Shown: one piece after another, positions 17,382 through 28,343 of the stretch | How the letters are laid out: each line of letters begins with the position of its first letter | How positions within the stretch are numbered: position 1 is the first letter of the stretch | From: Enterococcus canis NBRC 100695 | GTDB taxonomy: Bacteria; Bacillota; Bacilli; Lactobacillales; Enterococcaceae | Direction: 5' to 3' | DNA: 64,000 nt | Assembly (NCBI RefSeq): GCF_001544375.1 | Contig: NZ_BCQJ01000008.1 | Span: 1 to 64,000, forward strand | Program-made: the position numbers and the translations under genes | Notes under the pieces: model-generated | Databases searched by the model: none | Seen by the model: the letters and a program-made list of their open reading frames with translations, nothing else | Told to the model about the DNA's origin: nothing

Positions 17382-18035
17382 GTGACTCCTAATCGGGAAG
17401 ATTATCTAAAATTGATTTTTGAATTAGGCGGTGCTGATGAAAAAATCAACAATAAACAAATTGTGGCAGGCTTAGGTGTTTCTCCTGCCAGCGTCAGTGA
17501 AATGATTTCCAAATTGGTGAAGGAAGGTCTCGTGGAGCATTCGCCTTACCAAGGAGTCCAGCTGACTGAATCCGGTCTGGCTAAAGCCAGCAATCTGATT
17601 CGCAAACATCGCCTGTGGGAAGTCTTCCTAGTAGAACACTTGGATTATTCTTGGAACCAAGTCCACGATGAAGCGGAGGTTTTAGAACATGTGACTTCCG
17701 AGCGCTTGGCGCAGCATTTAGACGATTATTTGGATCACCCCGAATATTGTCCCCATGGCGGAATCATCCCCCACGCTGAGCAACCAATCCATGAAACGCA
17801 GCGGCAAACATTGACCGAGTTTCCAGTTGGTACCAAGATCCGGATTGCACGCGTATTGGATGAAAAGGAACTCTTAGACTACCTGGTTTCCATTGATTTA
17901 GGCATGGACGAGGAATACTTAATCGAAGAAATTGGTGCCTACGAAGGCCCTATCACACTGCATAACCCAGAAAAAAAAGTGGTCATCAGCTACAAAGCTG
18001 CTAGCACAATTTTTGTGGAACCACTTATTGAATAG
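17382..18035 (+). CDS. mntR: DtxR/MntR-family manganese-dependent transcriptional regulator (EfaR-like)
   Basis: A 217-residue metalloregulator that, with Mn(II), represses manganese uptake genes. The winged HTH is at about residues 1-65 (NREDYLKLIFELGG, VSPASVSEMISKLVKEGLV), the dimerisation and metal domain about 66-140 (HRLWEVFLVEHL, HDEAEVLEHVTSE, HPEYCPHGG), and a C-terminal SH3/FeoA-like domain completes it, as in EfaR, SloR and ScaR. Start choice: the GTG at 17382 lies 9 bases after AAAGGA; an ATG at 17373 overlaps that SD. zwf follows after 11 bp, so the two are cotranscribed. The target metal is inferred from the subfamily. Confidence 0.9.
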   Translation: MTPNREDYLKLIFELGGADEKINNKQIVAGLGVSPASVSEMISKLVKEGLVEHSPYQGVQLTESGLAKASNLIRKHRLWEVFLVEHLDYSWNQVHDEAEVLEHVTSERLAQHLDDYLDHPEYCPHGGIIPHAEQPIHETQRQTLTEFPVGTKIRIARVLDEKELLDYLVSIDLGMDEEYLIEEIGAYEGPITLHNPEKKVVISYKAASTIFVEPLIE

Positions 18036-18046
18036 GAGGAATCATA

Positions 18047-19564
18047 ATGGAACAACCTGTTTTAATGACGATTTTTGGCGGAACTGGCGATCTTGCCCAA
18101 CGCAAATTATATCCTTCCCTTTTCCGACTTTTCCGTAAAGGTCACATTAGTCAACATTTTGCCGTTATCGGAACCGCTCGGCGGGAATGGAGCGATGACC
18201 ACTACCGGGAAGTCGTTCAAGAATCGATTCAAGATTTAAAACCCACGGAAGAAGAAGCCCAAAGCTTCAGCCAACACTTTTACTATCAATCTCACAACGT
18301 AAACGATAGTGAGCATTATAGTAACCTTAAAAAATTAGCGGATGATTTAGATGACCGTTACCAATTAAAAGGCAACCGCCTCTATTATTTGGCAATGGCA
18401 CCGCAATTTTTCGGAACAATCGTACAAAACTTACAATCACAAGGCATCTTGACCGACAATGGCTTCAATCGCTTAATGATTGAAAAACCATTTGGCTCTG
18501 ATTATGATTCTGCCTTTCAGTTGAATCAAGAAATCCGCAGCGTCTTCCCGGAAACCGATATCTTCCGGATTGATCACTATTTAGGTAAAGAAATGATTCA
18601 AAATATTTCCGCAATCCGCTTTGCTAACAATATTTTTGAATCACAGTGGAATAACCGCTATATTGAAAACGTACAAATCACTTTCGCTGAAGCCCTAGGT
18701 GTTGAAGATCGCGGCGGCTATTATGAAGAGAGCGGAGCCTTAAAGGACATGGTACAAAATCATATCCTGCAAGTTCTTTCCCTCTTAGCCATGGAACCTC
18801 CGGTGGTCTTCTCACAAGAAGCGATTCGACAAGAAAAAGTTAAGGCGCTACAGGCTATTCGTTTATATACGGAAGACGAAGCACTAGCAAATTTTGTCCG
18901 TGGTCAGTATGATCAGGGCGAATTAGATGGACAACAATTTAAAGCGTACCGAGAAGAAGCCAAAGTCGCCCACGATTCCGTTACCGAAACGTTTGTGGCC
19001 GGAAAATTCTTCATTGATAACTTCCGCTGGTCTGGCGTACCATTTTATGTCCGCACAGGTAAACGCCTTACCGAAAAAGGCACACGAATCAATATCGTCT
19101 TCAAACAAGTCCCTGTCAATGTTTTTAAAGATGATTACAAGAAAAAGCAACCGGTCAATGACCTGCCGCAAAATATTTTGACTATCTATATCCAGCCAAC
19201 AGAAGGTTTCTCACTCACACTGAATGGCAAAGAAATCGGCCAAGGCTTCACCACCACACCAGTGAAATTAGATTATCGACAAAGTGCTGAGATGGTGGAA
19301 AATAGTCCCGAAGCTTACGAAAAATTGATTTTTGATGCCCTTAATGGTGATAGTACCAACTTCTCCCATTGGGATGAAGTCGCTCAATCATGGCGCATCG
19401 TGGATATTATTCGCCACGCTTGGGACAACCAAACACCAGATTTCCCTAACTACCAAGCCGGCACGATGGGACCACAAGCCGCTTTTGATTTATTAGCAAA
19501 AGACCAACATTCTTGGGCTTGGACACCAGATGACTGGTACCGTGAACGAGGAAAATTAGACTAA
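18047..19564 (+). CDS. zwf: glucose-6-phosphate 1-dehydrogenase
   Basis: A 505-residue enzyme of the oxidative pentose phosphate pathway that makes 6-phosphogluconolactone and NADPH. The Rossmann motif is FGGTGDLAQRKLYPSLF, the substrate signature RIDHYLGKEMIQN, and the C-terminal cofactor region includes YVRTGKRL. The length is usual. The ATG follows AGGAGGAATC. It is coupled to mntR upstream, and a 6-phosphogluconate dehydrogenase of the separate sugar-acid operon is at 62295, so this gene is not part of that system. Confidence 0.97.
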   Translation: MEQPVLMTIFGGTGDLAQRKLYPSLFRLFRKGHISQHFAVIGTARREWSDDHYREVVQESIQDLKPTEEEAQSFSQHFYYQSHNVNDSEHYSNLKKLADDLDDRYQLKGNRLYYLAMAPQFFGTIVQNLQSQGILTDNGFNRLMIEKPFGSDYDSAFQLNQEIRSVFPETDIFRIDHYLGKEMIQNISAIRFANNIFESQWNNRYIENVQITFAEALGVEDRGGYYEESGALKDMVQNHILQVLSLLAMEPPVVFSQEAIRQEKVKALQAIRLYTEDEALANFVRGQYDQGELDGQQFKAYREEAKVAHDSVTETFVAGKFFIDNFRWSGVPFYVRTGKRLTEKGTRINIVFKQVPVNVFKDDYKKKQPVNDLPQNILTIYIQPTEGFSLTLNGKEIGQGFTTTPVKLDYRQSAEMVENSPEAYEKLIFDALNGDSTNFSHWDEVAQSWRIVDIIRHAWDNQTPDFPNYQAGTMGPQAAFDLLAKDQHSWAWTPDDWYRERGKLD

Positions 19565-19570
19565 AATCTA

Positions 19571-19622
19571 CAAAAAGAGCAGGATCAAACTTCTTATAGG
19601 AAGCTTGATTCTGCTCTTTTGC
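19571..19622. terminator. terminator between zwf and ileS
   Basis: A 16-bp stem (19573-19588 with 19605-19620, core AGAGCAGG/CTGCTCT, one G-T pair) is flanked by A and T runs, between two convergent genes. Confidence 0.88.
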
Positions 19623-19658
19623 ATTACTTTCTGTTATCAATATGCTGATGACAATTTA

Positions 19659-22442
19659 TTATTTTTGTTCAAAACCTTCTGCTACGGCTTCTGGAAAATG
19701 GGCTTCCACAATATGGGCACAACGACCACATAAGGTTGGCAATTTAGGATCAACGCCAACATCAGTCCGAACAGAACGGCAACGTTCGCAAACTTCACCT
19801 TCAGCTTTACTTACCAAGATAGCTGTATCTTCAAAGACCATCGCTTCACTTGGCGCTGTTTCCGTACTGATTTCAAAACCAGAAACAATCAGCAATTGTT
19901 GGATATCAGCATCTAAGGCGGTCAATAATGTCCGCACTTGTTCCGATGGATAAACGGTTACTTTGGCTTCCAATGATTTACCGATCAGCTTATCATTACG
20001 AGCCACTTCCAGAGCTTTCAAGACCTCATCGCGGAAGCTCATGAAAGCTTGCCAAGTATCTAGTAATTCTTCCTGATTAGCGAAAATTTCATAGCCTGGC
20101 AACTCAGCCAATTGGACAAAGTCTTCGCTTTCTTTCAGGTAAGACCAGATTTCTTCAGATGTATGGGGAATGATTGGCGTCAATAATTTAGTCAAAGCTA
20201 CCGCTGTTTCATAGAAAACAGTTTGCATGCAACGACGTTGGTAGTCATCCGCTGCTTCAATATAGACCACATCTTTAGCAAAATCCAAATAGAAAGAAGA
20301 TAGATCTACTGTCAAGAAATTCATGATGGTCCGGTAAATGTGCAAGAAGTTATATTTTTCATACCCATTTTCGCGGATATCTTGGATGACTTGATTTAAA
20401 CGAACCGTCATATATTTATCTACTGAGCGCCGTTCTTCGTAAGGAACAGCCATCGTTGGTTCAAAATCACTGGTATTCGCCAATAAGAAACGCATCGTAT
20501 TCCGGATCTTACGGTAGACTTCCGCAACTTGTTTTAAGATATCCATTGATACGCGTACATCTGCTTCATAATCGACACTGGCTACCCACAAACGCAGAAT
20601 GTCAGCACCCATTTGATTGATGACTTTTTCTGGCGCAATAGTATTGCCTAATGATTTACTCATTTTGCGGCCTTCGCCGTCTAACGTAAAGCCTTGAGAA
20701 AGCACAGCTTTATAGGGTGCGACACCATTGATGGCCACGCTTGTGGTGATACTAGAGTTGAACCAGCCACGATATTGGTCAGAGCCTTCCAAATATAAAT
20801 CAGCTGGGAAGGTCAATTCAGGTCGTTGGCGCAGAACAGCTTCATGAGAAGAACCAGAATCAAACCAAACATCCATGATATCTGTTTCTTTCGTAAATAC
20901 CCCATTTGGTGAGCCTGGATGCGTAAAGCCAGCCGGTAAGAGCTCTTTAGCGTCTCGTTCTACCCAAACTTTTGAACCAAATTCGCCAAACAATTCCGCT
21001 ACATGTTCGATAGTTTCTGGCGTGATGATTGCTTCCCCATTTTCAGCATAGAAAATCGGCAATGGTACACCCCAGGCCCGTTGACGAGAGATCACCCAAT
21101 CACCACGGTCGCGAATCATATTGTACAGACGGGTTTTGCCCCAAGGAATGATCCAATCAACCTTTTCGATTTCATCCAAAATGTTTTGACGGAAGGCATC
21201 GATTGAAGCAAACCATTGTGGCGTTGCCCGGTAAATAACAGGTTTTTTAGTACGCCAGTCATGAGGATAACTATGAGTAAAGAAGTCTAATTTCAATAAT
21301 GCACCTTTTTCCGTTAATAATTCCGTAATCATCGGATTGGCTTTATCATAGAAGATCCCTTCAAAGCCAGGTGCTTCAGCGGTAAAGACTCCGCGACTGT
21401 CCACCGGTGATAACACATCTAAACCGTATTTTTTCCCTACGATATAGTCATCTTCCCCGTGTCCTGGTGCCGTATGGACTAAGCCTGTACCAGCTTCCAA
21501 GGTAACGTGATCCCCTAGCATTACTAAAGAAGTCCGATCATAGAAAGGATGTTGGCCGGTCATGTATTCCATGTCTGAACCTTTGATTTCCTTTAAGACT
21601 TGTACATCTTGCCAACCAATCGCTTCCTTGACAGTTGCCAATAGATCTTTAGCCACAACAAACTTGCGACCATCTGCTTCGATTTGTACATAGGTATATT
21701 CAGGATTTACCGAGATACCTAAGTTAGCTGGTAACGTCCAAGGAGTCGTCGTCCAGATAACAAATGAAGTATCTGTATCTAATAAATCTTTGCCATCAAC
21801 TACTGGAAAAGCGACATAGATAGAGGGTGATTTAACATCTTTATATTCGATTTCCGCCTCAGCTAAGGAAGATTCACTAGATGGAGACCAGTAAATTGGT
21901 TTTAAGCCCTTATAAATATAGCCTTTTTCGGCCATTTTACCGAACACACGGATTTCAGCTGCTTCGTAGCTTGGATCTAAAGTTACATAAGGATGTTCCC
22001 AATCACCGGCAACACCTAAACGTTTGAAATCACTCCGTTGCGTATCGACTTGTGACAAAGCATATTCTCGACATTTTTCCAGGTAATCAGCCATCGACAT
22101 TTCTTTCCGTTTGATGCCCTTATTTGCTAAAACCTGTTCGATTGGCAGTCCGTGGGTATCCCATCCAGGGACATACGGTGCCCGGAAGCCAGACATCGAT
22201 TTGGAACGCACGATGATATCTTTACTGATTTTATTCAGTGAGTGCCCAATATGGATATTGCCGTTTGCATATGGCGGTCCATCATGTAAGACAAAAGCTG
22301 GTTTGCCTTCATTCAATTCTTGACGCTTTTGATAAATTTCTTTTTCATCCCATTCTTTCTGCCATTCAACTTCACGAACAGGTAAATTGCCTTTCATCGG
22401 AAAAGCTGTTTTCCCTAGATTCAAGGTTTCTTTCATTTTCAT
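19659..22442 (-). CDS. ileS: isoleucyl-tRNA synthetase
   Basis: A 927-residue class Ia synthetase. The N-terminal active site has [11 protein letters not shown] (HIGH), the editing domain [11 protein letters not shown], and the catalytic lysine loop [10 protein letters not shown]. The C-terminus has the zinc-binding CERCRSV and CGRCAH pairs of the bacterial type. Start choice: the ATG at 22442 (MKMKETL) follows GTGAGGAA; an in-frame extension to 22523 runs through the T-box terminator and is rejected. Expression is set by the T-box leader upstream, the last element of the dcw region. Confidence 0.97.
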   Translation of the reverse strand: MKMKETLNLGKTAFPMKGNLPVREVEWQKEWDEKEIYQKRQELNEGKPAFVLHDGPPYANGNIHIGHSLNKISKDIIVRSKSMSGFRAPYVPGWDTHGLPIEQVLANKGIKRKEMSMADYLEKCREYALSQVDTQRSDFKRLGVAGDWEHPYVTLDPSYEAAEIRVFGKMAEKGYIYKGLKPIYWSPSSESSLAEAEIEYKDVKSPSIYVAFPVVDGKDLLDTDTSFVIWTTTPWTLPANLGISVNPEYTYVQIEADGRKFVVAKDLLATVKEAIGWQDVQVLKEIKGSDMEYMTGQHPFYDRTSLVMLGDHVTLEAGTGLVHTAPGHGEDDYIVGKKYGLDVLSPVDSRGVFTAEAPGFEGIFYDKANPMITELLTEKGALLKLDFFTHSYPHDWRTKKPVIYRATPQWFASIDAFRQNILDEIEKVDWIIPWGKTRLYNMIRDRGDWVISRQRAWGVPLPIFYAENGEAIITPETIEHVAELFGEFGSKVWVERDAKELLPAGFTHPGSPNGVFTKETDIMDVWFDSGSSHEAVLRQRPELTFPADLYLEGSDQYRGWFNSSITTSVAINGVAPYKAVLSQGFTLDGEGRKMSKSLGNTIAPEKVINQMGADILRLWVASVDYEADVRVSMDILKQVAEVYRKIRNTMRFLLANTSDFEPTMAVPYEERRSVDKYMTVRLNQVIQDIRENGYEKYNFLHIYRTIMNFLTVDLSSFYLDFAKDVVYIEAADDYQRRCMQTVFYETAVALTKLLTPIIPHTSEEIWSYLKESEDFVQLAELPGYEIFANQEELLDTWQAFMSFRDEVLKALEVARNDKLIGKSLEAKVTVYPSEQVRTLLTALDADIQQLLIVSGFEISTETAPSEAMVFEDTAILVSKAEGEVCERCRSVRTDVGVDPKLPTLCGRCAHIVEAHFPEAVAEGFEQK

Positions 22443-22468
22443 GATGCAGTTCCTCACTTTCTTTGTAC

Positions 22469-22664
22469 AAAAAAAGCCTGCGCACCCCCATGCAGGGGCG
22501 AGCAAGCTCGCGTTACCACCCAAAATTCAGAGACTAAGTCTCCCTCAATGATCGGTATCGAGATCAGTCGCGCTTCCTTACTGATTTCAGGAAACGACGC
22601 ATTAGATGATCTGAACACAAAATAGGGTCTGTCAATCTCGCACCATCATTGACTCGCTAAGAGA
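22469..22664 (-). promoter_or_regulatory. T-box leader (isoleucine) of ileS
   Basis: On the minus strand the core GGGTGGTAACGCGAG (22507-22521) precedes a GC-rich terminator hairpin and seven T (22469-22475). In the Stem I region the triplet ATC (22608-22610, context TTCAG-ATC-ATC) is the probable specifier, matching tRNA-Ile. The leader fills the divIVA-ileS gap; a separate promoter for it was not identified. Confidence 0.93.
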
Positions 22665-22684
22665 ATATCTTGGTTCTTTCTGTT

Positions 22685-23410
22685 CTAATCCTTGGTTTTT
22701 ACATCTTCAGTTTTTACTTCTTCAGCTTCAACGGTCGCTTCAGCTTCCGTCGCCACTTCAGTCGTTGCTTCTGTGTCTGAGTTTACATCAGACACTTTTT
22801 CTTTGTCAAGTGCTTCATCAGAAGTTGCTTCTTCTAAGACTTCCTTTAAGACTTCATGACTATCCGTTACATAAGCAGAAAATGGTTTTAATAGTTCCGT
22901 CCATTCTTCTGTTTTTGCTTGTTCTAATTGTGTTTCCAACATTAAGATCAAGCGTTGGTGGAAGACTTTGGTTTTCCGTTTCAAATCTTCCGTTTCACCT
23001 GCCAAGTGGCGGGCTTTTTCGATTGCATCGCCTAAAATTTCTTTTGCTTTGCTTTCAGCAGTCCGGTTGATTTGTTCGGCACGTTCCTGTGCTTCCTTAA
23101 CCAATTGGTTGGCTTGACTTTCTGCAGTGCTAACAATGACTTCTGATTCTTTGTTGGCGCTGGTTTTAACTTTATCAGCCGTATCCTGTGCCACAATAAT
23201 CGACTGATTTAACGCATCTTTCAATTCGTTGAAGTATTCCAGTTTTTCTTCTGCATGTTTAATGGATTTTTCTAACTCACGATTGCGCTGAACAACAGCT
23301 TCGTAATCACGAGTCACTTGATCCAAAAAGTCATCGACATCATCAGGATTATACCCTTTGAATTTTGTTGGAAAATTTTTGTTTTGAATATCTAATGGAG
23401 TTAATGCCAT
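22685..23410 (-). CDS. divIVA: cell division initiation protein DivIVA
   Basis: A 241-residue coiled-coil protein that binds curved membrane at septa and poles and recruits division or growth proteins. The N-terminal membrane-binding domain is MALTPLDIQNKNFPTKF...GYNPDDVDDFLDQV. A long coiled coil (about residues 30-165) follows, and then an acidic Glu/Thr/Val-rich tail. Start choice: the GTG at 23419 overlaps the SD AGAGGTGAG, so the ATG at 23410 is used. It is the last division gene before ileS, in the usual Firmicutes order. Confidence 0.95.
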   Translation of the reverse strand: MALTPLDIQNKNFPTKFKGYNPDDVDDFLDQVTRDYEAVVQRNRELEKSIKHAEEKLEYFNELKDALNQSIIVAQDTADKVKTSANKESEVIVSTAESQANQLVKEAQERAEQINRTAESKAKEILGDAIEKARHLAGETEDLKRKTKVFHQRLILMLETQLEQAKTEEWTELLKPFSAYVTDSHEVLKEVLEEATSDEALDKEKVSDVNSDTEATTEVATEAEATVEAEEVKTEDVKTKD

Positions 23411-23427
23411 TGAACTCACCTCTTTAA

Positions 23428-24210
23428 TTATTTCCTCAAAACACCCAATAACACACGATATTTCTCTTTTTTCGTCTTACCCTCTAATTCCTGGATTTGG
23501 ACCCGACCGAACCCACGGACTGAAATGATATCCAGCAAATCCACTAAGAAATCTGGTCGGATATTTTCGGTCCAATTGACTTTCACCTTGCCTGCTTCAA
23601 CCAACTGCTTTGAGCGTTGACGTGAAATATTATAAACAGTAGAGATAACCGTATCTAGCCGTAAAGAACTGAGCGTTGTCCGTTCTGGCGACCATTCATC
23701 TTTAGGAACGATAATATCGGTGTAGCCTCGCTCTTCCAAACGAACACTGATCCGGCCAATTTTATCAATTTGCGAGGTAACGTAATGTGCCACCTCATTG
23801 GCAACAAAAACCTGCCAACGTTCTCCATCCGAAATAATATCACCGAAATACTCTCGTTTTACCCCAACACTCATCATTGTGCCTAAAATTTTTCCATGGG
23901 ACAAGGTCGCGAATTTTACCGGATAAACAATTTCAAACAAGGCAATGCCGTAGTCTGTCGTCTCCGGGGTGTAATAATCCGGATAGATTAAGCAGCGTTT
24001 GCGCTCTGCCTGCTCATAACCACCATAAAAAGTATAAGCTAGATCACTATTTTGACGAATGAGCGTTTCTAAAATATACATTTGGCGAGGATCCAAAAAA
24101 TCAGTCAAAAAAGGGGCATATTGACTGGTCACTTGTTCCAGCCAATCACCCACTGTGTCGATAAATGGATGTTCTTCTTTTCGAAAATGTTGATAAACAT
24201 TTGCATCCAC
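23428..24210 (-). CDS. ylmH: S4-domain RNA-binding protein YlmH (RqcP2-like)
   Basis: A 260-residue protein with an N-terminal YlmH domain (HFRKEEHPFIDTV, FLDPRQMYILETLI) and a C-terminal S4 RNA-binding domain (SRQRSKQLVEAGKVKVNW). In Bacillus, YlmH is linked to ribosome-associated quality control as well as to the division cluster. The start codon is GTG at 24210, close behind AGAGG. It sits between ylmG and divIVA, as in most Gram-positives. The function is taken from homologues. Confidence 0.92.
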   Translation of the reverse strand: MDANVYQHFRKEEHPFIDTVGDWLEQVTSQYAPFLTDFLDPRQMYILETLIRQNSDLAYTFYGGYEQAERKRCLIYPDYYTPETTDYGIALFEIVYPVKFATLSHGKILGTMMSVGVKREYFGDIISDGERWQVFVANEVAHYVTSQIDKIGRISVRLEERGYTDIIVPKDEWSPERTTLSSLRLDTVISTVYNISRQRSKQLVEAGKVKVNWTENIRPDFLVDLLDIISVRGFGRVQIQELEGKTKKEKYRVLLGVLRK

Positions 24211-24231
24211 TTGCCTCTACCCCTTTTACGC

Positions 24232-24495
24232 CTACACAAACATGCGTAGGATAATTGATAGTCCACCGGCCGCCAACTGTAGGACCACCACTGCTACGAT
24301 AATCGTAAAATCAATCATCCCAATATGCAGATTCAAGCGGTCGAACAAACTCAAGTATGGTTCACTAATTTTAGCAATCAGTCTACCAAACGCAGAGTCA
24401 TACGCGCCGGGAAACCATGATAACAGTGCATAGATCACTAAAATAAACGTGTAAATCTGCACTGCGTCATTCAATAAACTCAATAATTGATACAA
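24232..24495 (-). CDS. ylmG: YggT family membrane protein YlmG
   Basis: An 87-residue protein with two membrane helices (about residues 9-28 and 62-84) and the YggT signature (YALLSWFPGAYDSAFGRLIAKI, here split by one helix end). The start codon is TTG at 24495, 7 bases after GGAGG. Members associate with cell division or envelope growth; the molecular role is unknown. Between sepF and ylmH, as expected for this cluster. Confidence 0.9.
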   Translation of the reverse strand: MYQLLSLLNDAVQIYTFILVIYALLSWFPGAYDSAFGRLIAKISEPYLSLFDRLNLHIGMIDFTIIVAVVVLQLAAGGLSIILRMFV

Positions 24496-24506
24496 ATAGC
24501 AGCCTC

Positions 24507-25073
24507 CTAATTTAAATCAAACATCTGCTCATCTACTAAACTCCGAGCAGCACCATCGATCTCTACACTAGTCGGTGTGCAAAGGAAGATCTCGTCCCCA
24601 ACTCGCTGGATGTCACCATCCATGGCATAGACAGTCCCCGTTAGGAAATCTACGATGCGGCGAGCTTGTGGCTCTTCTACGAGATGGAAATTAACTAATA
24701 CCGCTTCATTCGCTAAGATATACTTGGCGATATTCATTGCTTCTGAATAAACTCTTGGTTCAATAATGCGAATTTTGTTATTATTGCTGGCGGTCGGTGC
24801 TTTGACCTCTTTTTTCATATGATTAGAACGGATAGACACAACCTTCTCTTCCTTCGGTTGTTCCGTTCTAGTCGTTGGTTGCGGACGAGTTTGCTGACGT
24901 GTTTCGCGAACAGGTGGTTCTGTTCGGTAACGATCAGAGGGACGTCCGCCCTGTGCTGATGTAGACGACACATTGACTAAGGCTGGTTTTGACTGTGGCG
25001 CGACGTAGTCTTCGTATTCATCATCAGACAGGCCAAAGAATGATGATAACGCACCCTTACTAAATATCGACAT
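24507..25073 (-). CDS. sepF: cell division protein SepF
   Basis: A 188-residue FtsZ-binding protein that tethers and bundles FtsZ filaments at the membrane. The N-terminal amphipathic segment (MSIFSKGALSSFFGLSDDE) is followed by a variable Arg/Pro/Thr linker (about 25-100). The conserved C-terminal SepF domain contains IRIIEPRVYSEAMNIAKYI and RRIVDFLTGTVYAMDG. Start choice: the ATG at 25073 is 7 bases after GGAGG; the longer frame to 25157 would overlap yggS and lacks a ribosome site. It lies 13 bp after yggS. Confidence 0.94.
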   Translation of the reverse strand: MSIFSKGALSSFFGLSDDEYEDYVAPQSKPALVNVSSTSAQGGRPSDRYRTEPPVRETRQQTRPQPTTRTEQPKEEKVVSIRSNHMKKEVKAPTASNNNKIRIIEPRVYSEAMNIAKYILANEAVLVNFHLVEEPQARRIVDFLTGTVYAMDGDIQRVGDEIFLCTPTSVEIDGAARSLVDEQMFDLN

Positions 25074-25086
25074 TGGCTGTCCTCCT

Positions 25087-25758
25087 TTATTCTTGATATA
25101 GTGCTGTTCCGATTCGGACAAAAGTAGCGCCTTCGGCAATCGCGATCGGGTAATCATTGCTCATGCCCATGCTTAATTCCGTACAAGGTGCATGTGAGAA
25201 ATGACGAGCAGCGATCGTTTCTTGCAAAAGTTGCAACTCATGGAAATACTGGTGCAAGTCAGAATCAGTCGCATCATAGGGTGCCATTGTCATTAAACCA
25301 ACAACTTCAATGTTCTCAAATGGTTGTAATTCCTCAATAAAAGTCAGCACATCCATTTTATTTAATCCCTGCTTTGATTCCTCACCAGCTATATTGACTT
25401 CCACAAAACACTTGATCGTTTTTTCAGCACGCTTATTGATTTCAGCCGCGAGTTTCAGGCTGTCTAGTGCATGAAAATAATCGATCCTATTTATAATCAA
25501 TTTTACCTTTCTTCGCTGTAAATTGCCAATCAAATGCCAAATAATTTTGTTATTTGATAACGCATCCTGTTTCTCAATCATTTTATCGACTCGGTTTTCT
25601 GCCAAATGATAGATTCCCAGTTCTGGCAATTTCGCAGCTATTGCAGCATCGACACTCTTTGTAACGGCAACCAACGTTACAGATTCTGGTGGACGATGCA
25701 CAGAAGCACATGCCAGCTCGATCTGAGTCTGGATATGCTTCAGATTAGAGTCCAACAT
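25087..25758 (-). CDS. yggS: PLP homeostasis protein, YggS/PLPBP family
   Basis: A 223-residue single-domain TIM barrel that binds pyridoxal phosphate and buffers its level. LVAVTKSV carries the Schiff-base lysine, and HLIGNLQRRK, VNIAGEESKQG, LSMGMSNDYPIAI and VRIGTALY are the family blocks. The lack of a second domain separates it from alanine racemase. It is placed between ftsZ and sepF, the usual ylmE position. Confidence 0.94.
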   Translation of the reverse strand: MLDSNLKHIQTQIELACASVHRPPESVTLVAVTKSVDAAIAAKLPELGIYHLAENRVDKMIEKQDALSNNKIIWHLIGNLQRRKVKLIINRIDYFHALDSLKLAAEINKRAEKTIKCFVEVNIAGEESKQGLNKMDVLTFIEELQPFENIEVVGLMTMAPYDATDSDLHQYFHELQLLQETIAARHFSHAPCTELSMGMSNDYPIAIAEGATFVRIGTALYQE

Positions 25759-25779
25759 GTGCTTCGCTTCCTTCCAGTC

Positions 25780-27015
25780 CTAGCGCTTTCTGCGGAAAAA
25801 CGGTGGTGTATTCAATTCATCATCATCGTTGCTTGGTGCTTCTTCACGATTGAACGTTTCAAATTCTTTCTTTTCAATTGTTTCAAATGATGTTTCGTCA
25901 ACACGCGGACGAACATTTTGGTCACGACGGATATCCCAGTCGCCAAATGCGCCATTTGTTTCTTCATCCGTCTTAGCCGGTTCCATATCTAGAACTGGTT
26001 TTTGTGGGACGGATTGGATTTGGCTGCTACGCGCGCGACTGCTTTTTTTTTCTTTTTTTGTTGGATCGATACCAGTTGCAATAACGGTTACGCGGATTTC
26101 ATCTCCTAGTTCTTCATTGATTGAAGTACCCAAGATAATGTTCACGTCACCCGTTGCGGCATTGGCTACGATATCAGAAGCATCTTGCGCTTCAAACAAC
26201 GTCATATCCAAACCACCGGTAATATTCAGCAAGACTTGTTCGGCACCATCGATAGAAGTTTCTAGCAATGGAGAAGAAATAGCTTTTTTAGTTGCTTCGA
26301 TTACACGGTCTTCACCGCTGGCAACACCGATACCCATCAAAGCAGTTCCTTGGTTTTCCATGACAGTCTTCACATCAGCAAAGTCCAAGTTCACGTAACC
26401 CGGCGCAGTAATCAAGTCAGAGATTCCTTGAACCCCTTGACGTAATACGTTATCTGCTTCTCGGAAAGCTTCTAGCATTGGCGTCTTTTTATCAACAACT
26501 TCTAATAGACGGTTGTTAGAGATAATCAGTAAAGTATCTACGTTTTCTTTCAACAAGGCGATACCTTCAGCTGCATAGCGGCCACGTTTTGGTCCTTCAA
26601 AACTAAATGGACGTGTAACCACGCCGACTGTCAAGGCGCCTAAATCTTTAGCGATTTTAGCCACGACTGGTGCCGCACCGGTACCAGTACCACCACCCAT
26701 ACCAGCAGTGATAAAGATCATATCTGCACCTTGTAAGGCATCTTGAATTGCTTGTTCACTTTCTTCTGCCGCTTTTTGGCCGACTTCAGGTTGTGAACCG
26801 GCACCTAAACCACGAGTGTATTTAGGGCCTAATTGGATAACTGTTTCTGCTTTAGAGTTTTTCAACGCTTGCACATCTGTGTTAGCGGCGATGAATTCTA
26901 CGCCTTTGACGTTTTCTTCGATCATACGGTTAACTGCGTTGCCGCCGCCACCGCCGACGCCGATCACTTTGATGACTGCACCGTTGTTGATGTTGTTATC
27001 AAGAGAAAATTCCAT
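25780..27015 (-). CDS. ftsZ: cell division GTPase FtsZ
   Basis: A 411-residue tubulin homologue that forms the Z-ring. The GTP signature [14 protein letters not shown], the T7 loop region [11 protein letters not shown], and the nucleotide contacts [13 protein letters not shown] are intact. After a variable linker of about 70 residues the C-terminal peptide ([14 protein letters not shown]) that binds FtsA and SepF is present. The ATG follows AGGAGGATAC. It is 20 bp after ftsA, with which it is cotranscribed. Confidence 0.97.
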   Translation of the reverse strand: MEFSLDNNINNGAVIKVIGVGGGGGNAVNRMIEENVKGVEFIAANTDVQALKNSKAETVIQLGPKYTRGLGAGSQPEVGQKAAEESEQAIQDALQGADMIFITAGMGGGTGTGAAPVVAKIAKDLGALTVGVVTRPFSFEGPKRGRYAAEGIALLKENVDTLLIISNNRLLEVVDKKTPMLEAFREADNVLRQGVQGISDLITAPGYVNLDFADVKTVMENQGTALMGIGVASGEDRVIEATKKAISSPLLETSIDGAEQVLLNITGGLDMTLFEAQDASDIVANAATGDVNIILGTSINEELGDEIRVTVIATGIDPTKKEKKSSRARSSQIQSVPQKPVLDMEPAKTDEETNGAFGDWDIRRDQNVRPRVDETSFETIEKKEFETFNREEAPSNDDDELNTPPFFRRKR

Positions 27016-27035
27016 TATTCTGTATCCTCCTAGTC

Positions 27036-28343
27036 TTAATCAAAAATGTTTGAGAAGAAATCTTTGATCTTGCCTTTGACATCACCCTTTTGAGCATCGT
27101 CTTCCGGTGCGAACGTTTCTTCTGGTTCTTTGTAAGTGTCATAAGTTGGTTCTTGTACAGGTTGAACGGGTACGGTCTTTTCACCAGTGATGGCACTCTT
27201 CGTGATTTGATAAATATCACTTAAGTTAGCAGAATATTCCACTAAGCTAATCACATTGGAGAAAACTGGATTACGCAAGCCCATATGATTTGGCACGTAC
27301 AATTTAACATTTGTTTCAAAAATTTCTTGTGCTAAATCGACAACGCCTGGTAGGCTAGCAGCTCCACCTGTTAAAACGACGCCGCCAGGAAGTTCCAAAG
27401 CATCGATTTCGTCTAGAACTTCTTTCGATTTCTTAAAGATTTGTTCCATCCGTGCTTCGATGATTTCTGACAAATAGCGTTCGTCAACTTTTACAGGTTC
27501 CGCTTTACCAATCACATCTACTGGGAATTCTTCGCTAGCTGATGTACGTTCTGGATAAGCATCGCCGTAATTGATTTTCAAGGCTTCAGCATTGTTAAAA
27601 GATGTATTCAAAACGATTGAGATATCTTTTGTAACAAACTCGCCGCCCTCTTGATTTACGTGAGTGAATTTCAATTGTTTGTCGTGCATCACGGCTGTGG
27701 TTGTTTGACCCCCACCCATGTCAATCACGATTGTACCAAAATCTTTTTCACCGTCAGATAAAATCGTTTCCGTCAAAGCTAGTGGGCTGATAAGCATTTC
27801 GCTTACTTGCAAGCCAGCTTTTTCCACACACTTACGTGTATTGTGAATGATAGTTTTAGGTCCTGTGAACACTAAACCAAACATTTCTAGGCGTACACCA
27901 ATCATACCGCGAGGATCTTTGATTCCTTCAAAGCCATCCACTGTAAATTCTTGTGGGATGATTGTCACGATTTGACGTTCTGGTGGTGTTGAACGGACTA
28001 ATGCTGCTGATGCCACATTGCGGACATCTTCATCCGTGATTTCTTTTGATTCACTGTTCACAGCGATCATACCTTGGCAGTTTTCAACTTCCAAAAGATT
28101 TGCTGGTAAGCCTACGCTTACTGTTGTAATTTTGATGCCGGCTTTTTCTTCGGCTTGACGTACGGCACGTTGAATGGCTTGAACGGTCTTATCGATGTCC
28201 ACGATGATCCCTCTGTTCAACCCTTCTGATTTTGCATTCCCTACACCTATGATATTCATTTGGCCTTCAATAAATTCAGCCACGACAACTTTTACAGATG
28301 TTGTACCGATATCCAGCCCAACATACATTCCTGTCTTTGCCAT
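27036..28343 (-). CDS. ftsA: cell division protein FtsA
   Basis: A 435-residue actin-like protein that anchors FtsZ to the membrane. The phosphate loops are [15 protein letters not shown] and [13 protein letters not shown], the adenosine loop [11 protein letters not shown], and the inserted 1C domain lies at about residues 85-165. The C-terminal amphipathic helix ([14 protein letters not shown]) is the membrane anchor, joined by an acidic linker. The ATG follows AGGAGGGAAC. A 165-bp gap with a possible own promoter separates it from divIB. Confidence 0.96.
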   Translation of the reverse strand: MAKTGMYVGLDIGTTSVKVVVAEFIEGQMNIIGVGNAKSEGLNRGIIVDIDKTVQAIQRAVRQAEEKAGIKITTVSVGLPANLLEVENCQGMIAVNSESKEITDEDVRNVASAALVRSTPPERQIVTIIPQEFTVDGFEGIKDPRGMIGVRLEMFGLVFTGPKTIIHNTRKCVEKAGLQVSEMLISPLALTETILSDGEKDFGTIVIDMGGGQTTTAVMHDKQLKFTHVNQEGGEFVTKDISIVLNTSFNNAEALKINYGDAYPERTSASEEFPVDVIGKAEPVKVDERYLSEIIEARMEQIFKKSKEVLDEIDALELPGGVVLTGGAASLPGVVDLAQEIFETNVKLYVPNHMGLRNPVFSNVISLVEYSANLSDIYQITKSAITGEKTVPVQPVQEPTYDTYKEPEETFAPEDDAQKGDVKGKIKDFFSNIFD

